Source of the DNA: Occultella glacieicola
GTDB lineage: Bacteria > Actinomycetota > Actinomycetes > Actinomycetales > Beutenbergiaceae
DNA: 64,000 nucleotides
Assembly: GCF_004353825.1 (NCBI RefSeq)
Contig: NZ_SMNA01000009.1
Span: 141,652 to 205,651 of the forward strand
Reading direction: 5' to 3'
Position numbers and translations under genes: made by a program. The notes under the pieces are model-generated. The model was not told where the DNA came from, searched no databases, and was given only the letters and a program-made list of their open reading frames with translations. This document shows positions 41,077-55,121 of this stretch, piece by piece; position 1 is the stretch's first letter; every line of letters starts with the position of its first letter.

Positions 41077-42093
41077 GTGGATGTCCACCCCTGGGCCTGG
41101 GGAGTCACCCTCGGCCTGATCGCCATCATGCTCACGGTCGACTTCGTCGGCCATGTCCGCAAGCCGCATGCCCCCTCCCTCAAGGAGGCCGGCCTCTGGT
41201 CGGCCGGCTACGTCGCGATCGCGCTGCTGTTCGGCGTGTACGTCTGGCTGGTCTGGGGCGGCGACTTCGGGAATCAGTACTTCGCCGGCTACATCACCGA
41301 GAAGTCGCTCTCGGTCGACAACCTGTTCGTGTTCGTCCTGATCATGGCCAGCTTCCGGGTTCCCCGGGAGTACCAGCAGAAGGTGCTGCTGATCGGCATC
41401 GTGATCGCGCTCGCGCTGCGCACCGTCTTCATCTTCCTCGGCGCCGCGATCGTGAACGAGTTCGCCTGGGTGTTCTACATCTTCGGCGCGTTCCTGCTCT
41501 ACACCGCCTACACCCAGATCAAGGGCAGCAACGACGACGACGAGGAGTTCAAGGAGAACGCGATGGTGCGGCTGACCCGCCGGGTCTTCCCCACCACCGA
41601 GGGCTTCGTGGGCGACAAGATGTTCGTGGTCCAGGACGGCCGCCGGCACATCACCCCGATGCTGATCGTGATGCTCGCGATCGGCAGCGCCGACATCCTG
41701 TTCGCGGTCGACTCCATCCCCGCGATCTTCGGGCTGACCCAGGAGACCTACCTGATCTTCGCTGCGAACGCGTTCTCGCTGCTCGGTCTGCGGCAGTTGT
41801 TCTTCCTCATCGACGGGCTCCTCGACAGGCTGGTCTACCTGAACTACGGGCTGGCCGCGATCCTCGCCTTCATCGGCGCCAAGCTGGTCATCCACGCCAT
41901 GCACGAGAACGAGGTGCCGTTCATCAACGGCGGCGAGCCGATCCACGCGATCCCCGAGATCAGCACGAACATCTCGCTCGTGGTCATCGTCGGCATCCTC
42001 GCGATCACCACGATCTCCTCGCTGACCATCGGCAAGCGGCGCGCCGCCGCGGCCGAGAGCGAGGAGTCCGAGCGCGAGCTCGAGCCGCGCTGA
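41077..42093 (+). CDS. terC: TerC family manganese exporter
   Basis: The 338-residue protein has eight to nine membrane helices. TerC family signatures are TEKSLSVDNLFVFVLIMASF and ADILFAVDSIPAIFGLTQET, with paired acidic residues in SVDN and AVDS that are thought to bind metal. A cytosolic loop with GSNDDDEEFKENAMVRL lies between halves. Family members with a yybP-ykoY switch export Mn2+ (YceF/YkoY group) and help metalate secreted proteins. The GTG at 41077 is chosen over a long upstream extension because that extension runs through the riboswitch. The GGAGG site sits 10 bases before it. Confidence 0.9.
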   Translation: MDVHPWAWGVTLGLIAIMLTVDFVGHVRKPHAPSLKEAGLWSAGYVAIALLFGVYVWLVWGGDFGNQYFAGYITEKSLSVDNLFVFVLIMASFRVPREYQQKVLLIGIVIALALRTVFIFLGAAIVNEFAWVFYIFGAFLLYTAYTQIKGSNDDDEEFKENAMVRLTRRVFPTTEGFVGDKMFVVQDGRRHITPMLIVMLAIGSADILFAVDSIPAIFGLTQETYLIFAANAFSLLGLRQLFFLIDGLLDRLVYLNYGLAAILAFIGAKLVIHAMHENEVPFINGGEPIHAIPEISTNISLVVIVGILAITTISSLTIGKRRAAAAESEESERELEPR

Positions 42094-42113
42094 CCCGGAC
42101 CGACCTTCGATGC

Positions 42114-42148
42114 GCGAATGCCGGCGGGCTCGTCCCGCCGGCATTCGC
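42114..42148. terminator. Bidirectional terminator between terC and the YciI gene
   Basis: Fifteen perfect pairs with a 5-base loop lie between two converging genes. Confidence 0.85.
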
Positions 42149-42167
42149 CATGTCGGCTCGGTCCGGT

Positions 42168-42470
42168 TCAGTCCTTGCGCGCGGTGAACGGGCCCAGCAC
42201 CGGGTTCCAGGCCCGCACCTGCCGGTGCGTGATGATCTTCGCCCGTTGGAACGGGTCCTCGTCGAGGATCCGGCGGACCGCGTCGGCGTCGTCGGCCCGG
42301 ACGAGCAGCAGCGCGCCCGGCGTGGCACTGTCGAGCCAGGGGCCGGAGGCCAGCAGGGTGCCCTGCTCCAGGAGGTCGCCCAGGAAGGCACGGTGGACCG
42401 GGCGGATCTCCTCCATCTCGGCGGTCCTGGTGATGTCGTAGGTGTACTCGACGGCGAAGGTAGTCAACAT
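42168..42470 (-). CDS. YciI family protein
   Basis: The 100-residue protein is one YCII domain: AVEYTYDITRTAEMEEIRPV, HRAFLGDLLEQGTLLASGPW and GALLLVRADDADAVRRILDE, with the conserved His and Asp of the active-site-like pocket (RPVHRAFL and LDEDPF). The family is a ferredoxin-like dimer of uncertain function. It begins MLTTFAVEY and is separated by 36 bases from the metallo-hydrolase gene upstream. Confidence 0.82.
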   Translation of the reverse strand: MLTTFAVEYTYDITRTAEMEEIRPVHRAFLGDLLEQGTLLASGPWLDSATPGALLLVRADDADAVRRILDEDPFQRAKIITHRQVRAWNPVLGPFTARKD

Positions 42471-42506
42471 GTCAGCGACAGTACTTTGCCGGGCGTGACC
42501 GACGGG

Positions 42507-43193
42507 TCACCAGCCCCGCTCGCGCCACTGGGCGAGTTGTCCCCGCTCAGCACCGAGCGTCGTGTTGTCGCCGTGCCCGGGGTGGACCACGGCGTCGTCG
42601 TCGTACACGTCGAACAAGCGCTGCTCGACGTCGTCGAGGAGTGAGGCGAAGTCCTCCGGCGAGCCGGTCCGGCCCACTCCGCCCGGGAACAGCGAGTCGC
42701 CCGTGAACAGATGGACCCGGCCTGCGCCGTCGCCCCGGGGCTCGCGGAAGGCGAGCGCCACCGAACCGGGTGTGTGCCCACGCAGCCCGACCACGGCGAG
42801 GTCCACCGCACCGAGGGCGACGGTGTCGCCGTTGGCGAGTTCGCCGTCGACGCCGACCGGCAGGCCGTCTGCGTCGGCGGAGCCGGCCAGCACCCGTGCA
42901 CCCGTGGCCTCGGCCACCTCGGCCAGGGCCCGGTGGTGGTCGGCGTGCCGGTGGGTCGTGACGATGGCGGACACCGGCCCACCACCCGCCTCGGTGACGA
43001 GGGCCAGGACCCGAGCCGCGTCGTCGGCGGCGTCGATGATCAGGTGCGTTCCGCCGTCGGGCTCGGTCAGCAGGTAGCAGTTGTTGTCCTCTGCGGACAC
43101 GCTTGCCTTGCGGATCTGCAGACCGGGCACGGTCCAGTGGGCGGCCGGCCCTCCGGTCTCGACATGTCCGGGAACGAATGGTGCGTTGTTCAC
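42507..43193 (-). CDS. Metallo-beta-lactamase fold hydrolase (glyoxalase II-like)
   Basis: The 228-residue protein has the metal-binding motif IVTTHRHADHHRALAEVAE, a second-site histidine in LRGHTPGSVALAF, the bridging aspartate in LFTGDSLFPGGVGRTG and the last histidine in VVHPGHGDNTTLG. GDSLFPGGVGRT is characteristic of the glyoxalase II group, which hydrolyses thioesters such as lactoyl-thiols. Actinobacteria would use a mycothiol ester. The GTG at 43193 overlaps the stop of the GH15 gene (GTGA). Confidence 0.88.
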   Translation of the reverse strand: MNNAPFVPGHVETGGPAAHWTVPGLQIRKASVSAEDNNCYLLTEPDGGTHLIIDAADDAARVLALVTEAGGGPVSAIVTTHRHADHHRALAEVAEATGARVLAGSADADGLPVGVDGELANGDTVALGAVDLAVVGLRGHTPGSVALAFREPRGDGAGRVHLFTGDSLFPGGVGRTGSPEDFASLLDDVEQRLFDVYDDDAVVHPGHGDNTTLGAERGQLAQWRERGW

Positions 43194-45001
43194 GAGAGTG
43201 CCTCCAGGGTGTAGGCGGCGCGCACCAGTGCCAGGTGGGACAGCGCCTGCGGGAAGTTGCCCGCGAACCGGGTGTTGACGGGGTCGTACTCCTCGGCGAG
43301 CAGGCCGAGGTCGTTCACGGTCGCGACGAGGGCCGTCATGCGTGCCGCGGCCTCGTCAGCCCTGCCGATCCGGGCCAGCGCATCGACCAGCCAGAACGAA
43401 CAGGCGTAGAAGTGGTGCTCGCCCGCGGGCAGCCCGTCCACGCCGGTCGCGGTGTGGTAGCGCATGACGTGCGGCCCGTCGGCGAGATCGGCGTCGATCC
43501 GCGTGACGGTGCCGACGATGCGCGGATCGTCGGCGGGCAGGAACCCCACCTGGAGCAGCTGCAGCAGGGAGGCGTCGACCTCGGTGGACCCGTAGTGCTG
43601 GGTGAACGTGTTGGCGTCCGGGTCGTAGCCGTGGGCCAGGACGTCGGCACGGATCTCGTCCCGGGCGGCGCGCCACTGCTCGATCGGGCCGGGCAGGCCG
43701 TGGACCTCGACGCCCCGGATGGCCCGGTCGACGGCCGCCCAGCACATCACCTTCGACTGCGTGAAGTGCTGCTTCTCGCCGCGGATCTCCCAGATCCCGT
43801 GGTCGGGCCCGCGCCACCGATCGAGCATGTCCTGGACCAGGTGCACCTGCAACGACCACGAGTCCTCGGTCTCGACGAGCCCGGCCTCGCGGGCCTGGTC
43901 GAGGGCGACCATCACCTCGCCAAGCACATCGTTCTGGACCTGCCCGACGGCGCCGTTGCCGATCCGCACGGGGGTGGAGGCCGCGTAGCCGGGAAGGTGG
44001 GGCAGTTCCCGCTCGGGCAGGTCCCGGCCGCCGTCGATGCGGTACATGATCTGCAGGTCCTCATAGTCGCCGGCGACGGCGCGCAGCAGCCAGGAGCGCC
44101 AGCCGTCGGCCTCCTCGCGGTAGCCGAAGTCGAGGAGCGCCTCGAGGGTGAGCGCGGCGTCCCGCAGCCAGCAGTAGCGGTAGTCCCAGTTCCGGACGCC
44201 GCCGAACTCCTCCGGAAGGGAGGTGGTGGCCGCCGCGGCGATCCCGCCGGTCTCGTCGTTGGTGAGCAGCCGGAGCACCAGCAGGGACCGCTTCACGACG
44301 TCCGCGTGCGGCCCGCGGTACTCGCACGCCGACGCCCAGGCATCCCAGATCCCGGTGGTCGCCCCGAGGTAGTCGTCGGCCGGCAGCGCCTCGGGGCCGT
44401 CGGCCCACGACGGGGTCCAGGTCAGGCTGAACTGCAGCCGTTCGCCGCCCCTCACCTCGAAGTCGTCCTCGTGGTGCGTGCCGGTGGCCCGGGGGAGCCG
44501 GTCGCCGTGCAGGGTGAGCGCGTCCGGTCCGGCGACGGCCCGGATGACCGCCACGCCGCCCGGATCCTCGGTGCGGCGGACCCAGGGCACGACGGTGCCG
44601 TAGCCGAACCGGATGGCCAGCTCGTGGTGGAAGGCCACGGTGCCCTCGAGGCCCTCGATGCGGCGGAGCACGTCGGCGCGCTCGTCCTCCATCGGCATCC
44701 ACTCGGTCACCCGGGCCCGCCCGGTCGCCGTGGTGTACTCCGTGGTCAGCACGAACGAGCCGCCGTCGTAGGCACGTGTGACGTCGGTGGCGTCCGGTGC
44801 GGTGAGCAGCCATCGTCCGTGCTCGGGCGTGCCGAGCAGGTTCGCGAAGCAGGACGGCGAGTCCAGCGCCGGCAGGCAGAGCCAGTCGATCGAGCCGGTC
44901 CTGCTGACCAGGGCGGCGGTCCGAGAGTCGCCCAGGACGGCGTAGTCCTCGATCGGGGTGGGCGGCGCGGCTGGGGGTGGTGGGCTGCTCATCCCAGCCA
45001 T
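43190..45001 (-). CDS. Glycoside hydrolase family 15 protein (trehalase/glucoamylase-like)
   Basis: The 603-residue protein has an N-terminal beta-sandwich ([40 protein letters not shown]) and a GH15 (alpha/alpha)6 barrel with [40 protein letters not shown] and [20 protein letters not shown]. The glutamate in W-E-I-R-G-E is in the region of the general acid. Similar actinobacterial proteins are trehalases, so trehalose breakdown is likely, but glucoamylase activity is not excluded. No signal peptide, hence cytosolic. ATG 45001 gives [13 protein letters not shown] 44992 is the alternative. Confidence 0.87.
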   Translation of the reverse strand: MAGMSSPPPPAAPPTPIEDYAVLGDSRTAALVSRTGSIDWLCLPALDSPSCFANLLGTPEHGRWLLTAPDATDVTRAYDGGSFVLTTEYTTATGRARVTEWMPMEDERADVLRRIEGLEGTVAFHHELAIRFGYGTVVPWVRRTEDPGGVAVIRAVAGPDALTLHGDRLPRATGTHHEDDFEVRGGERLQFSLTWTPSWADGPEALPADDYLGATTGIWDAWASACEYRGPHADVVKRSLLVLRLLTNDETGGIAAAATTSLPEEFGGVRNWDYRYCWLRDAALTLEALLDFGYREEADGWRSWLLRAVAGDYEDLQIMYRIDGGRDLPERELPHLPGYAASTPVRIGNGAVGQVQNDVLGEVMVALDQAREAGLVETEDSWSLQVHLVQDMLDRWRGPDHGIWEIRGEKQHFTQSKVMCWAAVDRAIRGVEVHGLPGPIEQWRAARDEIRADVLAHGYDPDANTFTQHYGSTEVDASLLQLLQVGFLPADDPRIVGTVTRIDADLADGPHVMRYHTATGVDGLPAGEHHFYACSFWLVDALARIGRADEAAARMTALVATVNDLGLLAEEYDPVNTRFAGNFPQALSHLALVRAAYTLEALS

Positions 45002-45047
45002 TGTGGCCGGTCCCGGACGGCTGCGCAGGTGGGCGGGGGTCCGGGCG

Positions 45048-45091
45048 GCCGTGGGTGAGCCGTGGGTGGGCCGTGGGTGGGCCGCGGGTGG
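45048..45091. repeat. Four tandem copies of an 11-base unit
   Basis: GCCGTGGGTGG and near-copies occur four times head to tail in the gap between the GH15 and uvrA genes, upstream of the LexA-type box. The number of copies may vary between strains. Confidence 0.65.
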
Positions 45092-45128
45092 GCAAGGGAC
45101 GGTCGGCGGCGTGACCGACGACACGTGG

Positions 45129-45144
45129 TCGAACGGTTGTACGA
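45129..45144. promoter_or_regulatory. LexA (SOS) box of uvrA
   Basis: TCGAACGGTTGTACGA differs at one base from the actinobacterial LexA palindrome TCGAAC-N4-GTTCGA. It overlaps the -35 element, so bound LexA would block uvrA transcription until DNA damage. Confidence 0.75.
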
Positions 45145-45166
45145 TGTCGGTGGTTCGACTTACCAT
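45137..45166 (+). promoter_or_regulatory. uvrA promoter
   Basis: TTGTAC (45137-45142) and TACCAT (45161-45166) are 18 bases apart. The -10 lies 7 bases before the GTG at 45174, predicting a leaderless mRNA. Confidence 0.55.
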
Positions 45167-45173
45167 GGAGGAC

Positions 45174-48110
<2,937 letters not shown>

Positions 48111-48197
48111 GGTCCCGGGCCGCCGAGGGTGCCTGCAGGTCGGTATCCCGGTCCGGAGGGCGAAGGTGTGAATCCGCGGCGTTATGCGCTGCGTGAG

Positions 48198-48289
48198 CCG
48201 CAGGACGACACCCACGCGTGGCGTGGGCGCGCGAGGGTGCGATCCTGCGGGCGATCCTGTGTTTTGAACCGCAGGATGACACTCTCGCG
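48198..48289. repeat. Complex palindromic repeat region between uvrA and an OsmC gene
   Basis: Three related 16-base units occur: CCGCAGGACGACACCC at 48198, its inverse GGGTGCGATCCTGCGG at 48235, and CCGCAGGATGACACTC at 48269. The middle unit can pair with either neighbour. With the last unit it forms a 21-base stem (48230-48250 with 48269-48289, three non-Watson-Crick positions). The end ACACTCTCGCGGC is shared with the hairpin at 25273-25309. It may also terminate uvrA. Confidence 0.6.
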
Positions 48290-48346
48290 GCCCGGGGGTC
48301 CAGCCGGGCCGGCCTGGCCGGCCGCCGGGGCCGGCCCGCCGCGGCC

Positions 48347-48835
48347 TCACACGCCTTGGGCCGCGCGCACCTCGGTCGCCAACGGTGCGTGCCGCACCGG
48401 GAAGTTGACGGACCGGGCGATGAAGCAGTGGTCGTGCGCCTGCTGGTGCAGCGCGGCGATCTGGGCCTCGCTGACCGGCTCGGCCACGGTCACCCCCGGG
48501 TGCAGCACCACCTCGGTGAACTGCCCGGCCCCGGCGGTCTCGACCCGCATGGTTCCGGTGGCCCGGTCCGTGTAGGCGACCACGACCACGCCCGCCATCG
48601 CGGCTCGGTGCAGGAACCAGAGCATGTGGCACTGGCTCAGTGAGGCGACGAACAGCTCCTCCGGCGAGTACCGCGAGGCATCCCCGCGGAACGCGGCGTC
48701 CGCGGATCCGGGCAGCGGCGGCTTCCCACCGATCCGCACCAGGTGGTCCCGGGCGTAGGAGGTGTAGGTCTCGGTGCCGTGCTCGCCGGCCCCGGTCCAG
48801 TCGACGTTGACCGTGTACGTGTGCAGCGGGCCCAT
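48347..48835 (-). CDS. OsmC family protein
   Basis: The 162-residue protein is an OsmC domain with the first cysteine in [17 protein letters not shown] and the second in [15 protein letters not shown]. It differs clearly from the paralogue at 24733 and resembles the YhfA/OsmC-like branch with C-H-M-L and H-C-F-I-A-R-S motifs. Peroxide or electrophile detoxification is likely. It diverges from uvrC across 33 bases, so promoters for both must overlap. Confidence 0.87.
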   Translation of the reverse strand: MGPLHTYTVNVDWTGAGEHGTETYTSYARDHLVRIGGKPPLPGSADAAFRGDASRYSPEELFVASLSQCHMLWFLHRAAMAGVVVVAYTDRATGTMRVETAGAGQFTEVVLHPGVTVAEPVSEAQIAALHQQAHDHCFIARSVNFPVRHAPLATEVRAAQGV

Positions 48836-48855
48836 CGACCCACGCTAGCGCGAAC

Positions 48856-48861
48856 TACTCT
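48856..48861 (+). promoter_or_regulatory. -10 element of uvrC
   Basis: TACTCT lies 7 bases before the uvrC ATG at 48869. The intervening GGAGGG is too close to the ATG for a normal ribosome binding site. Confidence 0.45.
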
Positions 48862-48868
48862 GGAGGGC

Positions 48869-50875
48869 ATGGCCGACCCCTCCTCGTACCGACCCAAGCC
48901 GGGCGAGATCCCCGATTCACCCGGCGTGTACCGGTTCCGGGACCCGCACGGCCGGGTCATCTACGTCGGCAAGGCGGTCAACCTCCGCTCCCGGCTGAGC
49001 AGCTACTTCCAGAACATCGTCGCGCTGCACCCCCGCACCCAGCAGATGGTCACCACCGCGAGCTCGGTGGAGTGGACCGTGGTGGCCAACGAGGTCGAGT
49101 CGCTCGCCCTGGAGTACTCCTGGATCAAGGAGTACGACCCCCGGTTCAACGTCAAGTACCGCGACGACAAGTCCTACCCCTATCTCGCCGTCACGATGGG
49201 GGAGGAGGTCCCGCGGGTGCAGGTCATGCGCGGCGCCAAGCGCAAGGGCACGCGCTACTTCGGCCCCTACTCCCACGCCTGGGCGATCCGGGAGACCGTC
49301 GACCTGCTGTTGCGGGTCTTTCCGATCCGGAGCTGCTCGGCCGGCGTCTACAAGCGCGCGGCGCAGTCCGGGCGGCCCTGCCTGCTCGGCTACATCGACA
49401 AGTGCTCGGCCCCGTGCGTCGGCCGGATCTCGACCGAGGACCACCGCGACCTCGCCGACGACTTCTGCGACTTCATGGCCGGCAACACCGGGTCCGCCGT
49501 GAACCGGCTCGAGGGGGAGATGAAGGCCGCCGCCGCCGAGCTCGACTTCGAGCGCGCGGCCCGGCTGCGCGACGACCTCGGGGCGCTGCGCAAGGTCGTC
49601 GAGAAGAACGCCGTGGTGCTGCCGGACGGCACCGACGTGGACGTGTTCGCGATGGCGCACGACGAGCTCGAGGCCTCCGTGCAGGTGTTCCACGTGCGTG
49701 GCGGCCGGGTCCGCGGGCAACGCGGCTGGGTCACCGAGCGGGTCGAGGACCTGGCCCCGGGGGAGCTCGTCGAGCGCCTCCTCGAACAGGTCTACGGTGA
49801 CCTCGCAGCGAACCCCGGTGAGGCTACCGACCGGGCCGTGCCCCGGGAGATCATCGTGCCGACGGCGCCGGAGAACGTCGCCCAGGTCGAGACCTGGCTG
49901 GGCGAGCTGCGCGGGGCGAAGGTCCGGGTCAGGGTGGCCCAGCGGGGGGACAAGCGGGCCCTCGCCGAGACCGTCGAGAGGAACGCGAAGGCAGCCCTTG
50001 CCCTGCACAAGACCCGCCGGGCCGGTGACCTGACTGCCCGGTCGCACGCCCTCGCCGACCTCCAGGAGCTCCTCGGCCTGGCCGAGTCGCCGCTGCGCAT
50101 CGAGTGCTACGACATCTCCCACACCCAGGGCACCGAACAGGTCGGCTCGATGGTCGTGTTCGAGGACGGGCTGCCGCGCAAGAGCGAGTACCGGCACTTC
50201 GTGGTGCGTGGACCCGACGGTACCGGCGCCCGCGACGACACCGAGGCCATGAACGAGGTGCTCACCCGCCGGTTCCGCCGCTATCTCGCCGACCCCGTGG
50301 GGTCGCCGTCGCTGGAGGAGGTCGACGGCGGTGGCTCGCTGACGCCGTCGGGTCCGGTCGCCCTGTCGCCGGGAGAGTTCGACGCGACCGCGCCGAAGAA
50401 GCGGTTCGCGTATCCGCCGAACCTCGTGGTGGTCGACGGCGGAGCGCCCCAGGTGGCGGCCGCCCAGGCCGCGCTCGACGAGCTGGGGATCGTGGACGTG
50501 GCGCTGGTCGGGCTGGCCAAGCGGCTCGAGGAGGTCTGGGTGCCGGGGGAGGAGTTCCCGCTGGTGCTGCCCCGGACCAGCGACGGGCTGTTCCTGCTGC
50601 AACGGTTGCGTGACGAGGCCCACAGATTCGCGATCACGCACCACCGCAAGCGGCGGGGCAAGGGAATGACCCGGTCCGCGCTCGACTCGGTGCCCGGTCT
50701 GGGGCCCACCCGCCAGGCCGCGCTGCTCAAGGAGTTCGGGTCCGTCCGGGCCATCCGGGGAGCCACCGAGGAGGAGATCGCGCAGGTGCCCGGGATCGGC
50801 CCGAAGATGGCCGCCACCGTCGCCGAGGCGCTCGCCCCGGTGCCGGACCGGCCTGCCGACGTTGCCAGATCGTGA
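48869..50875 (+). CDS. uvrC: Excinuclease ABC subunit C
   Basis: The 668-residue endonuclease has an N-terminal GIY-YIG domain ([20 protein letters not shown]), a cysteine-rich patch ([19 protein letters not shown]), a UVR motif that meets UvrB ([20 protein letters not shown]), an RNase H-like nuclease domain ([34 protein letters not shown]) and a C-terminal tandem HhH ([36 protein letters not shown]). It cuts on both sides of the lesion. An insertion with [20 protein letters not shown] is specific to this lineage. It starts 33 bases from the OsmC gene. Confidence 0.95.
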   Translation: MADPSSYRPKPGEIPDSPGVYRFRDPHGRVIYVGKAVNLRSRLSSYFQNIVALHPRTQQMVTTASSVEWTVVANEVESLALEYSWIKEYDPRFNVKYRDDKSYPYLAVTMGEEVPRVQVMRGAKRKGTRYFGPYSHAWAIRETVDLLLRVFPIRSCSAGVYKRAAQSGRPCLLGYIDKCSAPCVGRISTEDHRDLADDFCDFMAGNTGSAVNRLEGEMKAAAAELDFERAARLRDDLGALRKVVEKNAVVLPDGTDVDVFAMAHDELEASVQVFHVRGGRVRGQRGWVTERVEDLAPGELVERLLEQVYGDLAANPGEATDRAVPREIIVPTAPENVAQVETWLGELRGAKVRVRVAQRGDKRALAETVERNAKAALALHKTRRAGDLTARSHALADLQELLGLAESPLRIECYDISHTQGTEQVGSMVVFEDGLPRKSEYRHFVVRGPDGTGARDDTEAMNEVLTRRFRRYLADPVGSPSLEEVDGGGSLTPSGPVALSPGEFDATAPKKRFAYPPNLVVVDGGAPQVAAAQAALDELGIVDVALVGLAKRLEEVWVPGEEFPLVLPRTSDGLFLLQRLRDEAHRFAITHHRKRRGKGMTRSALDSVPGLGPTRQAALLKEFGSVRAIRGATEEEIAQVPGIGPKMAATVAEALAPVPDRPADVARS

Positions 50876-50888
50876 CATTCTGAGACCC

Positions 50889-51839
50889 ATGACCGAGGCG
50901 ACCGATCCCGAGCTGCCCCCGACCGTCCCGGAAGGTATTCCACTGCTCGAGCGGGAGACCCCGCCGGCCGACGACGCCCGGCCCGAGGTGCTCATCATCA
51001 CCGGGATGTCGGGCGCCGGCCGGACCCGCGCGGCGGCCGTGCTGGAGGATCTCGACTGGTACGTGGTGGACAACCTCCCGCCGAAGATGCTGCTCGCGCT
51101 GTCCGGGATGATGACCCAGGCCGACGGCGGCGTCCGTCGCCTGGCCGCGGTGGTCGACGTGCGCAGCCGGGAGTTCTTCTCCGACCTGGTCCAGGTGCTC
51201 GCGGACCTGCGTACCCGGCAGGTCGACTACCGGATCGTGTTCCTGGACGCCGCCGACGAGGTCCTGGTCCGCCGGTTCGAGCAGGTGCGTCGCCCGCACC
51301 CGCTGCAGGGCGACGGCCGGATGCTCGACGGGATCGCCGAGGAGCGACGGCTGCTGGACCACCTGCGCTCGCGCGCGGACGTCGTGATCGACACCAGCGA
51401 CCTCTCCGTGCACGATCTGGCCCGCCAGGTCCGGGACGTCGTCGCGGGGGAGTCCGGGGACCGCAAGATCCGGATCACCACGGTCTCGTTCGGGTTCAAG
51501 TACGGGCTGCCCCTGGACGCCGACCACGTCGTGGACGTGCGCTTCCTGTCGAACCCGTACTGGGTGACCGAGCTGCGGCACCTCAACGGCCGGGACGACC
51601 CGGTCCGCGACTACGTCCTCGGCCTGCCCGGGGCTGAGGAGTTCGTGGACCGCTACGTCGCCGCGATCGAGCCGGTGCTCGCCGGCTACCTCACCGAGCA
51701 GAAGCCCTACGTGACGATCGCGGTCGGTTGCACCGGGGGCAAGCACCGCTCGGTCGCCATCAGCGAGGCGATCGCCGGCCGGCTGCGCGCCGCCGGGCAG
51801 AGCGTCCGCACCGTGCACCGTGATCTGGGCCGCGAATGA
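50889..51839 (+). CDS. rapZ: RNase adapter / nucleotide-binding protein RapZ
   Basis: The 316-residue protein has a P-loop LIITGMSGAGRTRAAAVLED, YVVDNLPPKMLLAL, VDVRSREFFSDLVQVLADL and the C-terminal GCTGGKHRSVAISEAIAGRL. RapZ senses GlcN-6-P in enterobacteria. In actinobacteria it sits with yvcK and whiA, as here, and its role is less clear. The P-loop lysine is arginine (AGRT), as I recall is usual in this phylum. The ATG at 50889 gives MTEATDPELP. It overlaps yvcK by 4 bases. Confidence 0.92.
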   Translation: MTEATDPELPPTVPEGIPLLERETPPADDARPEVLIITGMSGAGRTRAAAVLEDLDWYVVDNLPPKMLLALSGMMTQADGGVRRLAAVVDVRSREFFSDLVQVLADLRTRQVDYRIVFLDAADEVLVRRFEQVRRPHPLQGDGRMLDGIAEERRLLDHLRSRADVVIDTSDLSVHDLARQVRDVVAGESGDRKIRITTVSFGFKYGLPLDADHVVDVRFLSNPYWVTELRHLNGRDDPVRDYVLGLPGAEEFVDRYVAAIEPVLAGYLTEQKPYVTIAVGCTGGKHRSVAISEAIAGRLRAAGQSVRTVHRDLGRE

Positions 51840-52843
51840 GAGCCACCGCACCCGCCTGGTTGGGTGCCGCCCGGCCCGATGCGCTGCGCGTGGTCGCCCT
51901 CGGGGGTGGCCACGGGCTGGCCGCGACCCTCGGCGCCCTGCGCCACGTCACCCGGGACGTCACCGCCGTGGTGACCGTCGCCGACGACGGCGGCTCGTCC
52001 GGGCGGCTGCGTCAGGAGCTCGGGGTGCTCCCGCCGGGCGACCTGCGGATGGCGCTCGCCGCACTGTGCGACGAGTCCGACTGGGGGCATACCTGGGCCG
52101 ACGTCCTGCAGCACCGGTTCAGCTCCGACGGCCCGCTCGACGGCCACTCGGTGGGGAACCTGCTGATCGTCGCCCTCTGGGAGCTCCTCGGTGACCCCGT
52201 GGCCGGCCTCGACCTGATCGGGCAGCTGCTCGGCTCCCGCGGCCGGGTGGTTCCGATGGCGGCGGTGCCGCTCGGGATCGAGGCGGAGGTGCAACTGCCG
52301 AACGGGCCCACCGACCAGCCCACCGTGGTCCGCGGTCAGAGCCGGGTGGCGGTGACCTCGGGCCGGGTCACGAAGGTGCGGCTGACCCCCGAGGAGCCGC
52401 CCGCCTGCGAGGAGGCCGTGACCTCGATCATGGGCGCCGACTGGGTGATCCTCGGGCCCGGCTCCTGGTACACGTCGGTGATGCCGCACCTGCTCGTTCC
52501 CGGCATCGCCCGGGCCCTGCACGAGACCTCGGCGCGGATCGCGCTGACCCTCAACCTCTCCACGCAGGCCGGGGAGACGGACGGGTTCAGTGCCGCGGAC
52601 CACCTGCGGTCGCTGCGTGAGTACGCCCCCGACCTGCGCGTGGACGTGGTGATCGCCGACCCGGGCGCCGTCGAGGACCTCGACGACCTCAGCGCGGCGG
52701 TCTCGACGGTGGGGGGGGCCATGCTGCTACGCCAGGTCAGCGCCGGTGACGGCACACCTCGCCATGACACCCTGCGGCTCGCTGCCGCCTACCGTGATGC
52801 GTTCGACCGCTTCCTCTCCGACGTCGGAGAGCGGTCACGATGA
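51836..52843 (+). CDS. yvcK: YvcK/CofD family UDP-sugar-binding protein
   Basis: The 335-residue protein belongs to the YvcK (gluconeogenesis factor) branch of the CofD family: [58 protein letters not shown] and [20 protein letters not shown]. In Bacillus and mycobacteria (CuvA) it binds UDP-GlcNAc-type nucleotides, steers carbon into peptidoglycan precursors and localises to growth sites. It is coupled to rapZ and overlaps the region before whiA. Confidence 0.92.
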   Translation: MRATAPAWLGAARPDALRVVALGGGHGLAATLGALRHVTRDVTAVVTVADDGGSSGRLRQELGVLPPGDLRMALAALCDESDWGHTWADVLQHRFSSDGPLDGHSVGNLLIVALWELLGDPVAGLDLIGQLLGSRGRVVPMAAVPLGIEAEVQLPNGPTDQPTVVRGQSRVAVTSGRVTKVRLTPEEPPACEEAVTSIMGADWVILGPGSWYTSVMPHLLVPGIARALHETSARIALTLNLSTQAGETDGFSAADHLRSLREYAPDLRVDVVIADPGAVEDLDDLSAAVSTVGGAMLLRQVSAGDGTPRHDTLRLAAAYRDAFDRFLSDVGERSR

Positions 52844-52860
52844 GTGGGAGGATGACCCTC

Positions 52861-53841
52861 ATGTCCCTGACGGCCGAGGTGAAGGATGAGCTGGCCCGGC
52901 TCCGCGTCGACAAGATGTCCGCGCGCAAGGCCGAGGTCGCGGCGACCCTCCGGTTCGCGGGCGGTCTGCACATCATCTCCGGCCGGATCGTCATCGAGGC
53001 CGAGCTCGACACCGGGATCGCCGCACGGCGCCTGCGCCAGGCCGTCCACGAGGTGTTCGGGCACACCAGCGAGGTGATCGTGGTCTCCGGCGGTGCGCTG
53101 CGGCGCGGCAACCGTTACGTGGTCCGGGTGGTCAAGGACGGCGAGGCGCTCGCACGGCAGACCGGCCTGCTGGACTCCCGGGGACGCCCGGTCCGGGGGC
53201 TGCCGCCACACGTGGTGAACGCCAGCCTCGGCGACGCCGTCGCGGCCTGGCGTGGTGCGTTCCTCGCCCACGGCTCGCTGACCGAGCCCGGGCGCTCCTC
53301 TGCCCTCGAGGTGACCTGCCCCGGCCCGGAGGCGGCGCTCGCACTCGTCGGTGCCGCGCGGCGGCTCGGGATCGGTGCGAAGGCCCGGGAGGTCCGCGGC
53401 GTGGACCGCGTGGTCATCCGGGACGGGGACGCGATCGGCGCCATGCTCACCCGGATGGGCGCCCACGACGCGGTCATGGCCTGGGAGGAACGGCGGATGC
53501 GCCGGGAGGTGCGGGGCACCGCGAACCGGCTCGCGAACTTCGACGACGCGAACCTCCGCCGGTCCGCTCAGGCCGCGGTGGCCGCGGGCGCCCGGGTGGA
53601 GCGGGCCTTCGAGATCCTCGGCGAGGACGTGCCCGACCACCTGCTCAGCGCCGGCCGGCTGCGGCTGGAGCACAAGGAGGCGAGCCTGGAGGAACTCGGG
53701 CAGCTCTCCGACCCGGCCCTCACGAAGGACGCGGTCGCCGGACGGATCCGCCGCCTCCTCGCGATGGCCGACAAGAAGGCCGCGGAAGCGGGCATCCCGG
53801 ATACCGAGAGCAACCTGACCCAGGACATGCTCGACATGTGA
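52861..53841 (+). CDS. whiA: DNA-binding regulator WhiA
   Basis: The 326-residue protein has an N-terminal WhiA/LAGLIDADG-like domain ([40 protein letters not shown]) and a C-terminal helix-turn-helix ([32 protein letters not shown]). It controls division and differentiation genes with WhiB in streptomycetes. The ATG at 52861 is selected because GGGAGG lies 9 bases upstream and the product starts [11 protein letters not shown] as the family does. Two earlier ATGs (52840, 52852) are in frame. Confidence 0.94.
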   Translation: MSLTAEVKDELARLRVDKMSARKAEVAATLRFAGGLHIISGRIVIEAELDTGIAARRLRQAVHEVFGHTSEVIVVSGGALRRGNRYVVRVVKDGEALARQTGLLDSRGRPVRGLPPHVVNASLGDAVAAWRGAFLAHGSLTEPGRSSALEVTCPGPEAALALVGAARRLGIGAKAREVRGVDRVVIRDGDAIGAMLTRMGAHDAVMAWEERRMRREVRGTANRLANFDDANLRRSAQAAVAAGARVERAFEILGEDVPDHLLSAGRLRLEHKEASLEELGQLSDPALTKDAVAGRIRRLLAMADKKAAEAGIPDTESNLTQDMLDM

Positions 53842-53911
53842 CACCCCACACCCGGCGGGACCTTCGCCCGGGAGCAGGGGCCGCCCACGGGTGTACCTTT
53901 GGAGGTGGTGA

Positions 53912-54004
53912 ATGGCCCACCATGAGGCAACAATCGAAGGGTCATCACACTCCCACAGACTCGCGCGTGAGCGCGAAGACCGACAGACGCTATGCGCGCA
54001 GTGA
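53912..54004 (+). CDS. Possible 30-codon upstream ORF before gap
   Basis: An ATG at 53912 preceded by GGAGG at a 6-base distance opens a 30-codon frame (starting MAHHEATIEG) that stops 18 bases before gap. The region also contains TACCTT at 53894-53899, which could be a -10 element; if so, the ribosome site would not be transcribed. It may be a leader peptide or chance. The gap leader also has its own GAGGAGG site at 54012-54018. Confidence 0.2.
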   Translation: MAHHEATIEGSSHSHRLAREREDRQTLCAQ

Positions 54005-55030
<1,026 letters not shown>

Positions 55031-55051
55031 CCAACGCTTCGCACATGAGGG

Positions 55052-55078
55052 CGCCCGCGTACCGGTTGTACGCGGGCG
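55052..55078 (+). terminator. Intercistronic hairpin between gap and pgk
   Basis: Eleven perfect pairs (CGCCCGCGTAC and complement) surround a 5-base loop. No T run follows, so it may stabilise the upstream mRNA or attenuate read-through into pgk. Confidence 0.55.
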
Positions 55079-55121
55079 TCGTCATGTCCCGATCCGAACC
55101 ATCTCCTTGGAGGCAGCAGCC

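Noticed and set aside
48198..48289. Palindromic units considered as a small CRISPR array
   Set aside because: The units are inverted rather than direct, spacing is uneven and no cas gene is present.
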